Assembly (NCBI GenBank): GCA_031255695.1
Contig: JAIRSA010000057.1
Coordinates: forward strand, 1 to 14,049
Origin: Eubacteriales Family XIII. Incertae Sedis bacterium
GTDB taxonomy: Bacteria > Bacillota > Clostridia > Peptostreptococcales > Anaerovoracaceae
Direction of reading: 5' to 3'
DNA length: 14,049 nt
The translations under genes and the position numbers were made by a program. Of the stretch, positions 6,897 through 12,532 are shown piece after piece. The notes beneath the pieces are model-generated. The model searched no databases, was not told the origin of the DNA, and saw nothing but the letters and a program-made list of their open reading frames with translations. The first letter of the stretch is position 1; each line of letters opens with the position of its first letter.

Positions 6897-7634
6897 CTAC
6901 GCCGACATGCCCCCGTCTATGCCCAGCACCTGGCCTGTTATATATGACGCGCTGTCCGATGCCAGGAAGGCGATCGCCTTGGCGACTTCCGCCGGCGCCC
7001 CTGCCCTTCTAAGGCTGATCGCCTTCAGCATGGCGGCCTTCTGCTCGTCGGTCAGTATCCCCGTCATGTCCGTCTCTATATATCCCGGCGCGACTGCGTT
7101 CACGGTCACGCCGCGCGCGCCCAGCTCCTTTGCCGCCGACAGCGTCATGCCCACAAGCCCTGCCTTAGACGCCGCATAGTTGACCTGCGCCGGATTGCCG
7201 CGGATCCCCGCGATCGATGAGACATTCACTATCCTGCCATAACGCTGCTTTGTCATCATCGGCACGATGGCCGCCATCATGTAGAACGCGCCGTTCAGAT
7301 TCGCCCCGATCACATCGTCGAAATCCTCCGCCCCCATGCGCAGAATCAGCTTGTCCCTGGTTATCCCGGCATTGTTCACCAGGATATCCACCCTTCCGAA
7401 CTTTTCCTTTGCCAATGCGGCGACCTGTCTGCCGTGCTCAGGGTCGGCCGCGTCCCCGCGCACGAGTTCGGCCCTGGCCCCCATGCCCGCGATCGTGCGC
7501 AGCGTCTCCTCGGCTGCGTCTTCATTGCTGCGGTAAGTAAGCACGAGCTCCGCCCCCCTGCTTGCGAACTCGATCGCCGTCGCCCTGCCTATGCCGCGTG
7601 TGCCGCCTGTAATGACTGCGATTTTTCCTTTCAT
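6897..7634 (-). CDS. fabG: 3-oxoacyl-ACP reductase FabG
   Basis: FabG is the NADPH-dependent reductase that makes 3-hydroxyacyl-ACP. The 245-residue short-chain dehydrogenase shows TGGTRGIG (9-16) for the cofactor, NNAG (87-90), the catalytic S140 in NVSSIAG and YAASK with Y153 and K157. The NADPH choice fits the Arg in the Gly-rich loop. The frame is open eight codons further upstream, but the ATG at 7634 (MKGKIAVITGG) has GGAG six bases before it and matches the family N-terminus. It sits between fabD, after an unusually long 299-bp repeat-bearing spacer, and fabF. Confidence 0.97.
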   Translation of the reverse strand: MKGKIAVITGGTRGIGRATAIEFASRGAELVLTYRSNEDAAEETLRTIAGMGARAELVRGDAADPEHGRQVAALAKEKFGRVDILVNNAGITRDKLILRMGAEDFDDVIGANLNGAFYMMAAIVPMMTKQRYGRIVNVSSIAGIRGNPAQVNYAASKAGLVGMTLSAAKELGARGVTVNAVAPGYIETDMTGILTDEQKAAMLKAISLRRAGAPAEVAKAIAFLASDSASYITGQVLGIDGGMSA

Positions 7635-7690
7635 CTCATGCTCCAATCTTATGGCCATGTCATGGATCGGCCATGCTGTAATATTGCCGG

Positions 7691-7813
7691 CGCGCCCCGG
7701 TCCGCGTCATGCGTAAGCTGCAGTCGCGCTTCCGGCCGCGTCATGCAGAAGCCATGATCGCGCCCCGGCCCGCGTCAGGCAGAAGCTGCAGTCGCGCTTC
7801 CGGCCGCGTCATG
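7691..7813. repeat. 55-bp direct repeat in the fabD-fabG spacer
   Basis: Bases 7691-7745 and 7759-7813 match at 51 of 55 positions (period 68 bp). Further degenerate copies of a GCAGAAGC...GCCCCGGCC theme continue to about 7933. The 299-bp spacer between fabD and fabG holds no gene that I can support: there is no ACP motif and no usable start. Such a long spacer inside a fab operon is unusual and looks like repeat expansion. Confidence 0.85.
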
Positions 7814-7933
7814 CCCCGGCCACGGCTTTGTCACGCGTGAGCCCCGGCCGCGCCGGCAGAAGCACAAGTCATGCCCCGCCACGCCAAGCGGAAGCCACAG
7901 CCCTGCCCCGGCCACTTCAGGCAGAAGCCACGC

Positions 7934-9151
7934 TTATGCCCCGGCCGCGCCGCGCAGGTACGACACTGCCGCTTCTATCCCGTCCACGCTGCCTACGCTC
8001 AGCACTGCTGCCCCCGGCAGCGTATTTCTCACCAGGCCGGCAAGCGTCTCGCCCGGCCCCACTTCGATAAACAGCTCTACGCCGTCGTTTGCCATGTTCT
8101 CTATCGTCTCCTGCCAGTACACGGGGCTCATGACTTGACGCGCCAGCCTGCCGCGTATCCAGGCCGCGTCCGCCTCCGCTTCGGGCTTGCCGAGCATGAT
8201 GGGCCGGCCTGTGACATTTGTGTATACCTTGATGCGCGGCGCCGAGAGTTTCACAGACGCGAGCTCTTCCTCCAGCCTTTTCGCCGCTGGCGCCATCATG
8301 CTGCTGTGGAACGCCGCGCTGACGTTCAGCGGCACGGCCCGCAGGCCGTGCTCCTTGGCCTTCCGCCGCAGCCGCCCCAGCGCATCCTTGTCGCCTGCCG
8401 CCACGGTCTGCCCTGGCGAGTTGTAGTTGGCCGCCTCAAGGATCCCGCCTTCCCTGGCCTCTTCGATGCAGGCCAGTATAGCGCCGCGCTCCCCCAGCAC
8501 GGCTGCCATGCCGCCGCTCTGCCCGCCGTCCGCGCTGCGGCCGGCTTCTGCCATGAACCCGCTGCGCTTCCTCACGAGCGCCAGCCCCTCCGCGAAACCC
8601 GCGATGCAGCCGGCCGCCGTGAGCGCCGAGTATTCGCCGAGGCTGAACCCGGCCATCGCCACTATCTCAATTTGGGCTTGCGCGGCTGAGGCGGCCGCTG
8701 ATGCCCCAGATCCTATTGCCGCCTCCTTGCACGGCGGGCCCGCCGCCGTTTCCGCCCCGGCCAGCCCCTCGGCCGCCAGGCACTCCACAGCTCCCGCCCC
8801 GGCTCCTGTGGCCTGCGCCCCCGCTGCAGCTTCCGCCCCGACGGGTCCCACGGCCTGCGCCCCGGCGAGCCCGCCGGCCGCCAGGCATTCCACGGCTCCC
8901 GCCCCGGCGAGCCCCTCGGCCGCCAGACGCGCCATCAGCGCAGCGTAGGCCGCCATGGACACGGTGAACACCGTCGGCTGCGTCACATGGGTCTCTTTCA
9001 GCTCTTCCTTGCTCCCGTCAAAGCACCATCCCTTGATGTCCTCGCCCGCCAGGCCGAAAATCCTGGCTGCGTCAGGGCAGCTGTCAAAGAGATCCCTGCC
9101 CATGCCCGGATATTGCGCCCCCTGGCCCGCAAATAAAACTCCTGTTTTCAT
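7934..9151 (-). CDS. fabD: Malonyl-CoA:ACP transacylase FabD with an Ala/Gly-rich insert
   Basis: FabD transfers malonyl from CoA to ACP. Conserved parts are GVLFAGQGAQYPGMG (4-18), the nucleophile elbow GFSLGEYSAL with S170, R196 in the VRKRSGFM segment, catalytic H282 in AAFHSSMM, and EVGPGETLAGLVR near 363-375. The usual length is about 310 residues and the usual Ser position about 92; here the protein has 405 residues because an Ala/Gly-rich segment of about 78 residues (80-158) precedes the nucleophile elbow. The His before Ser is Phe here, a variation I believe occurs in other Clostridia. The ATG at 9151 follows AAGGAG by four bases and gives the family start MKTGVLFAGQG. The gene starts inside fabK and overlaps it by 68 bp, so its ribosome site lies within the fabK coding sequence and translational coupling is likely. 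Confidence 0.95.
   Translation of the reverse strand: MKTGVLFAGQGAQYPGMGRDLFDSCPDAARIFGLAGEDIKGWCFDGSKEELKETHVTQPTVFTVSMAAYAALMARLAAEGLAGAGAVECLAAGGLAGAQAVGPVGAEAAAGAQATGAGAGAVECLAAEGLAGAETAAGPPCKEAAIGSGASAAASAAQAQIEIVAMAGFSLGEYSALTAAGCIAGFAEGLALVRKRSGFMAEAGRSADGGQSGGMAAVLGERGAILACIEEAREGGILEAANYNSPGQTVAAGDKDALGRLRRKAKEHGLRAVPLNVSAAFHSSMMAPAAKRLEEELASVKLSAPRIKVYTNVTGRPIMLGKPEAEADAAWIRGRLARQVMSPVYWQETIENMANDGVELFIEVGPGETLAGLVRNTLPGAAVLSVGSVDGIEAAVSYLRGAAGA
8678..8914 (-). repeat. In-frame GC-rich repeat expansion inside fabD
   Basis: This interval encodes the extra FabD residues of about 80-158. On the plus strand 8754-8802 and 8859-8907 match at 44 of 49 bases (period 105 bp, 35 codons), and a third partial copy lies at 8901-8926. 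At protein level GAVECLAA(E/G)GLAGA recurs. The period is a multiple of three, so the frame is kept. The low-complexity peptide is probably a surface loop. Confidence 0.85.
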
Positions 9152-10085
9152 AAATCTCCTTAGTCTCCTCAAACATTTCCCTTATAATGGCCGCTGCCTT
9201 CTGCTCTTTCTTCACGAGACCGGCTATCTGCCCTGCCATCACCGACCCGTTCACCACATCGCCGTCCTTCGCCGCTATCCTCAGCGTGCCGGCAAGCCGC
9301 TGCTCAAAAGCGTCTGCGTCTATGCCGCTCTTTTCCAACGACAATATCTCTTTGGTCATACGGTTTTTCAGGACGCGCACAGGCCGCCCGACGCTACGCC
9401 CGGTCGTGACGGTATCCGTGTCCTTCGCTTTGATTATCATGTCTTTGTACTGCTGCGAGACGGTGCATTCCTTCGCCACCAGAAAACGGGTGCCCACTTG
9501 CACGCCCTTGGCGCCTAGCATGAACGCCGCCGCGATCCCGCGCCCATCGGCAATGCCGCCTGCCCCTATCACTGGTATGCTCACTGCGTCGGCCACCTGG
9601 GGTATGAGCGCCATGGCCGTGGACTCGCCAATATGCCCGCCCGCTTCCTGGCCCTCGGCGATTACCGCATCGGCCCCGCTCCTCGCCATCCTGACGGCAA
9701 GCGCCACAGACGCCACCACGGGAATGGCCTTGATGCCGGCCGCCTTCAGCATTTCCATATACTTGCCTGGGTTGCCCGCACCGGTTATGACCACGTCCAC
9801 CCGCTCCTCGCACAGCATGGACATGACCTCGTCCACATATGGGCTCAGCAGCATGACGTTTACCCCAAATGGCCTCTCGGTCAGGGCGCGCGTGGCCGCG
9901 ATCTCAGCCCTCACAGCCTCGGCGGGCGCATTGCCGGCCGCGAGGACCCCCAGCCCGCCGCCGTTTGATACGGCCGACGCAAGCGAGCTGTCCGCGATCC
10001 ACGCCATCCCCCCCTGTATGATGGGGTATTTTATCCCCAGAAGCGCCCCTATATCCTCCCTTGGCCCGTCGATCAAATCTGACAT
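9084..10085 (-). CDS. fabK: Enoyl-ACP reductase II FabK (FMN-dependent)
   Basis: FabK uses NAD(P)H and FMN to reduce trans-2-enoyl-ACP, the last step of the cycle, replacing FabI in many Gram-positive bacteria. The 333-residue product has YPIIQGGMAWIA (20-31), VDVVITGAGNPGKY (96-109), EAGGHIGE with H151, the phosphate-binding IGAGGIADGRGIAAAFMLGAKGVQVGTRF (173-201) and the C-terminal MAGQIAGLV block. AAAGGAGG lies five bases before the ATG. It is the first gene of the operon, with its own promoter and an overlapping palindrome. The family usually ends near residue 312; the last 20 residues or so are read out of frame through the start of fabD, suggesting loss of the original stop codon. Confidence 0.96.
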   Translation of the reverse strand: MSDLIDGPREDIGALLGIKYPIIQGGMAWIADSSLASAVSNGGGLGVLAAGNAPAEAVRAEIAATRALTERPFGVNVMLLSPYVDEVMSMLCEERVDVVITGAGNPGKYMEMLKAAGIKAIPVVASVALAVRMARSGADAVIAEGQEAGGHIGESTAMALIPQVADAVSIPVIGAGGIADGRGIAAAFMLGAKGVQVGTRFLVAKECTVSQQYKDMIIKAKDTDTVTTGRSVGRPVRVLKNRMTKEILSLEKSGIDADAFEQRLAGTLRIAAKDGDVVNGSVMAGQIAGLVKKEQKAAAIIREMFEETKEIYENRSFICGPGGAISGHGQGSL

Positions 10086-10112
10086 TCCAGCCTCCTTTAT
10101 AATAAAATATTT

Positions 10113-10137
10113 TTACGCTAAAACTATTTTATCGTAA
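10113..10137. promoter_or_regulatory. 25-bp inverted repeat at the fabK transcription start: probable operator
   Basis: On the minus strand the arms TTACGATAAAA and TTTTAGCGTAA flank a TAG centre, with 10 of 11 positions paired. The site begins at the last base of the -10 box and covers the expected transcription start. MarR-family sites, including those of FabT, are AT-rich palindromes placed over fab promoters. The best local candidate to bind it is the MarR domain encoded at the end of the same operon. No second copy was seen elsewhere in the window. Confidence 0.7.
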
Positions 10138-10165
10138 TTCTAATTTATTTAATCCATTTTGTCAA
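10137..10165 (-). promoter_or_regulatory. Sigma-A type promoter of the fab operon
   Basis: On the minus strand TTGACA (10165-10160) and TAGAAT (10142-10137) have a 17-bp spacer. The leader to fabK would be about 45 nt. No other promoter this good was seen within the operon. Confidence 0.88.
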
Positions 10166-10367
10166 TAGGTGCAGCTACATTTGTACTGTTTCCCGGCTAA
10201 AACCGGACGGGCTTCGCCTTCTATCATACACAATACATCGTTTCATTTCCTATAGCAAGAGAAAATGCAATTAATTATTATATATTCACAATATGTGCAA
10301 TATCTGGCAGTTCGGCCGGCAAATCGCGCCTCCCGTCCAAAATACCTGGCCCATTAGCAAAATATAT

Positions 10368-10396
10368 TTGTCATACTCGATCGTTTGGGGTATAAT
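10368..10396 (+). promoter_or_regulatory. Sigma-A type promoter of fixC
   Basis: TTGTCA (10368-10373) and TATAAT (10391-10396) are 17 bp apart. It points away from the fab promoter, whose -35 lies about 200 bp to the left. The intervening 10166-10367 is AT-rich near 10260-10300, has a short CCGG-ctaaaa-CCGG hairpin near 10195-10208, and shows no gene. Confidence 0.85.
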
Positions 10397-10594
10397 AGTA
10401 GAAAACAAGAGGTTATTACTCCAGTAAAGCCAATCCCCGATTATACTGCCTGTTTGCGGGCACGGGAGTGATGCCGCTTTTTGCAGTTATACTGTTCGGC
10501 GATGCCCCGCAATAATGCGGAGCAAGAATCAACCTTAAAGATGGCGTGGTTTCAGTCGATGAACAGTATAAACGTTCGAGAAAGGAGCAATGTT
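10397..10594 (+). other. Long 5' leader of fixC with possible competing stems
   Basis: About 190 nt separate the promoter from the fixC start. An 11-base element TTATACTGTTC (10487-10497) pairs perfectly with GAACAGTATAA (10561-10571), just before the ribosome site at 10582. A second TTATACTG at 10441-10448 could pair with the same 3' half, so two structures compete. The enclosed region has a CCGC-aataat-GCGG hairpin (about 10507-10520), and GCCTG-tttg-CGGGC lies near 10448-10461. I do not recognise a known riboswitch class. The frame is open through the second half but lacks a good start site. Confidence 0.4.
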
Positions 10595-11890
10595 ATGAGC
10601 GAAGAAAAATTTGACGCCATTATTGTCGGGGGAGGGCTTGCCGGTTCTGCGGCCGCATATGCCCTGGCAAAGGCAGGCCTCGAAGTCGCCGTGATAGAGC
10701 GCGGCACTTCATGCGGCTCCAAAAATGTGACCGGCGGCCGCATTTACGCGCACAGCCTCGCGCGGCTCATCCCTGACTACGCCGAGACCGCGCCGCTGGA
10801 GCGCAAGATAGTCAAGGAGCGCATCATCCTTATGACTGGCACAGGCAGCACCGCAGTCGAATACCGCGACGAAAAGCTGAAGGACGACTCATGCGCGTCG
10901 TACTCGGTCCTGCGTGCCAAGTTTGACGCATGGCTGGCCGAAAAGGCCGAGGCGGAGGGCGCACTCTACATCACGGGCATACGCGTGGACGAGCTGATGC
11001 GTGAGGACGGGAAGATATGCGGGGTCGTCGCGGACGGCGACAGCCTCAACGCGGACGTCGTCCTTCTGGCTGACGGCGTCCACTCCCTGCTGGCCCAGCA
11101 AATCGGCATGAAAAAGGATCTGTCGCCTCACCAGGTCGGCGTGGGCGTCAAAGAGGTCATAGGGCTGGACGAAAAAACCATATCCGACCGCTTTGGCGTG
11201 CTGCCCGGCGAAGGCGTCGCCTGCCTCGTCGCGGGCCACGCTACCGGGGGCGCGGCCGGCGGCGGCATCCTCTATACCAACAAGAACAGCATATCGATAG
11301 GCACAGTGGTGAATATCGGGCAGATCGGCGCCGGGGAAGGCCTGAAAGTCCCTGACATGATCGAAAGGCTCAAGGACAGCCCCACGATCGCCCCGCTGAT
11401 CGCCGGCGGCGAGCTGCTGGAATACGCCGCCCACCTGGTCCCTGAGGGCGGCGCCAACATGACGCCTGAATTGGTGGGCGACGGCGTCCTGATCGCCGGC
11501 GACGCCGCAGGCTTCGTCATGAACCTCGGCTTCACGTTCCGCGGCATGGATCTGGCTATAGAGTCCGGGCACTTGGCGGCGCAGGCCATCATAAAGGCAA
11601 AGGAGAAGGGCGACTTCTCGGCCGCCGGCCTCTCTGAATACCGCACATTGCTCGACAACAGCTTCGTGATGCGCGATCTGAAGCACTTCAGGAAAATGCC
11701 GGCATTCATGGATTCGCCTCAAATCTACAAGGAAATCCCCGAAGTCGCGGGCGAAGTGCTGGGCAGCCTCTTTGCGATCGATGGCTCAGCCCCGAAGAAA
11801 CTAGTAAAAAATGTGACTTCCATACTCAAGAGCAAGATGAAACTGACGACTGTCATCAAACTTGCGAGCAAGGCGATGGGCGCCATGTAG
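10595..11890 (+). CDS. fixC: FixC family FAD-dependent electron transfer oxidoreductase
   Basis: FixC-type proteins resemble ETF:quinone oxidoreductase and pass electrons between an electron transfer flavoprotein (FixAB) and FixX or a quinone. The 431-residue product has the N-terminal dinucleotide motif VGGGLAGSAAAYALAKAG (11-28), KNVTGGRIYAHSL (43-55), SYSVLRAKFDAWL (102-114), the second FAD motif GDGVLIAGDAAGFVMNLGFTFRGMDLA and DGSAP near 396-400. The whole pattern follows E. coli FixC closely from memory. The frame is open 38 codons upstream, but the ATG at 10595 has AAAGGAG seven bases before it and gives the family N-terminus MSEEKFDAIIVGGG. fixX follows; fixA and fixB are not in the window. 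It faces away from the fab operon, so a redox link to lipid metabolism is possible but unproven. Confidence 0.93.
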   Translation: MSEEKFDAIIVGGGLAGSAAAYALAKAGLEVAVIERGTSCGSKNVTGGRIYAHSLARLIPDYAETAPLERKIVKERIILMTGTGSTAVEYRDEKLKDDSCASYSVLRAKFDAWLAEKAEAEGALYITGIRVDELMREDGKICGVVADGDSLNADVVLLADGVHSLLAQQIGMKKDLSPHQVGVGVKEVIGLDEKTISDRFGVLPGEGVACLVAGHATGGAAGGGILYTNKNSISIGTVVNIGQIGAGEGLKVPDMIERLKDSPTIAPLIAGGELLEYAAHLVPEGGANMTPELVGDGVLIAGDAAGFVMNLGFTFRGMDLAIESGHLAAQAIIKAKEKGDFSAAGLSEYRTLLDNSFVMRDLKHFRKMPAFMDSPQIYKEIPEVAGEVLGSLFAIDGSAPKKLVKNVTSILKSKMKLTTVIKLASKAMGAM

Positions 11891-11901
11891 GCCTGCGCAA
11901 A

Positions 11902-11969
11902 GCCGGTGCCTGGCGCATACGGCGCCGGACAGACGGGCCGCCGCAAGGCCGGTGCCTGGCGCATACGGC
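11902..11969. repeat. 22-bp direct repeat in the fixC-fixX spacer
   Basis: GCCGGTGCCTGGCGCATACG plus GC occurs identically at 11902-11923 and 11948-11969, a 46-bp period. It lies between the fixC stop and the AT-rich stretch before the fixX ribosome site. The 128-bp spacer is long for this gene pair. Confidence 0.85.
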
Positions 11970-12018
11970 CAAAAGCCATTATATTTAAATTCAAAGTAGT
12001 TTAAAGGAGTGAGTATTC

Positions 12019-12303
12019 ATGGCAAAGATGAGTGTAGATGACAAACTGGGTGTTGTCCGCTTCAAGGTGGATGAGCACAACGCCCATATCATCGTCGATG
12101 ATACATACCAGAATATGGACGAAATCAACCTGCTTGTGATGGCCTGCCCCGCCTCCCTGTACAGCTACGAGGACGGCAAGGTCGCTTTCAACTATGAAGG
12201 CTGCCTTGAGTGCGGCACATGCCGCGTCCTCTCAAGCGGCAAGGTCATAAAAAGCTGGAGCTACCCACGCGGGCCGCTGGGCGTGGAGTACCACCAGGGC
12301 TAA
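12019..12303 (+). CDS. fixX: FixX ferredoxin-like protein
   Basis: FixX is the small iron-sulfur partner of FixC. The 94-residue product has KLGVVRFKVDEHNAHIIV near the N-terminus, C43 in ACPASLY and the cluster CLECGTC with C62, C65 and C68, then SYPRGPLGVEYHQG at the end. Four Cys fit a single [4Fe-4S] cluster, as in the ETF-quinone oxidoreductase iron-sulfur domain and in E. coli FixX (about 95 residues). The start ATG follows AAAGGAG by nine bases. It is probably cotranscribed with fixC and ends before a terminator. Confidence 0.95.
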   Translation: MAKMSVDDKLGVVRFKVDEHNAHIIVDDTYQNMDEINLLVMACPASLYSYEDGKVAFNYEGCLECGTCRVLSSGKVIKSWSYPRGPLGVEYHQG

Positions 12304-12364
12304 ACCTGCGGCCAAACCCGCCTAGGCGGGCCGCGCGTTCGCGGTGTTTTGCCCAAATCCTAAA

Positions 12365-12393
12365 GGACGCCTGACAAAGGCGTTCTTTTGTTT
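12365..12393 (+). terminator. Rho-independent terminator after fixX
   Basis: GGACGCC and GGCGTTC form a 7-bp stem (one G-T pair) with a 7-base loop, followed by TTTTGTTT. It lies 62 bp after the fixX stop. A perfect 14-bp palindrome CCCGCCTAGGCGGG at 12317-12330 lies between them. This ends the fixCX unit before the kinase gene. Confidence 0.8.
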
Positions 12394-12475
12394 CCCGCGC
12401 TTTGTTTGCCATTTCAATTCAGCTCATGCAGCGCCGCCTAAATTCGATGAATTGTCCATTGTGCCTGACAGGGTT

Positions 12476-12506
12476 TTGATGTATCATTATTGTTATACGA
12501 TATAAT
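12476..12506 (+). promoter_or_regulatory. Possible promoter of the nucleoside kinase gene
   Basis: A perfect TATAAT (12501-12506) is preceded by TTGATG (12476-12481) at a rather long 19-bp spacing. The -10 is good, the -35 weak. The location after a terminator and 27 bp before the start codon supports it. Confidence 0.55.
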
Positions 12507-12532
12507 CACAGATAATGTATGGAGGGGTTGCA

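Noticed and set aside
7635..7933. Possible acpP gene in the long fabD-fabG spacer
   Set aside because: No frame shows the DSL phosphopantetheine motif or a start with a ribosome site; the spacer is repeats.
10481..10594. 38-codon N-terminal extension of FixC
   Set aside because: It starts at TTG without a ribosome site, overlaps the paired leader stems and does not match the FixC N-terminus, whereas the ATG at 10595 has AAAGGAG and does.
12317..12330. CCCGCCTAGGCGGG palindrome as the fixX terminator
   Set aside because: No loop bases and no T-run; the stem at 12365-12393 is a much better terminator.
12515..12532. Upstream in-frame ATG for the nucleoside kinase
   Set aside because: It lies before the GGAGGGG ribosome site, which is well placed for the TTG at 12533.
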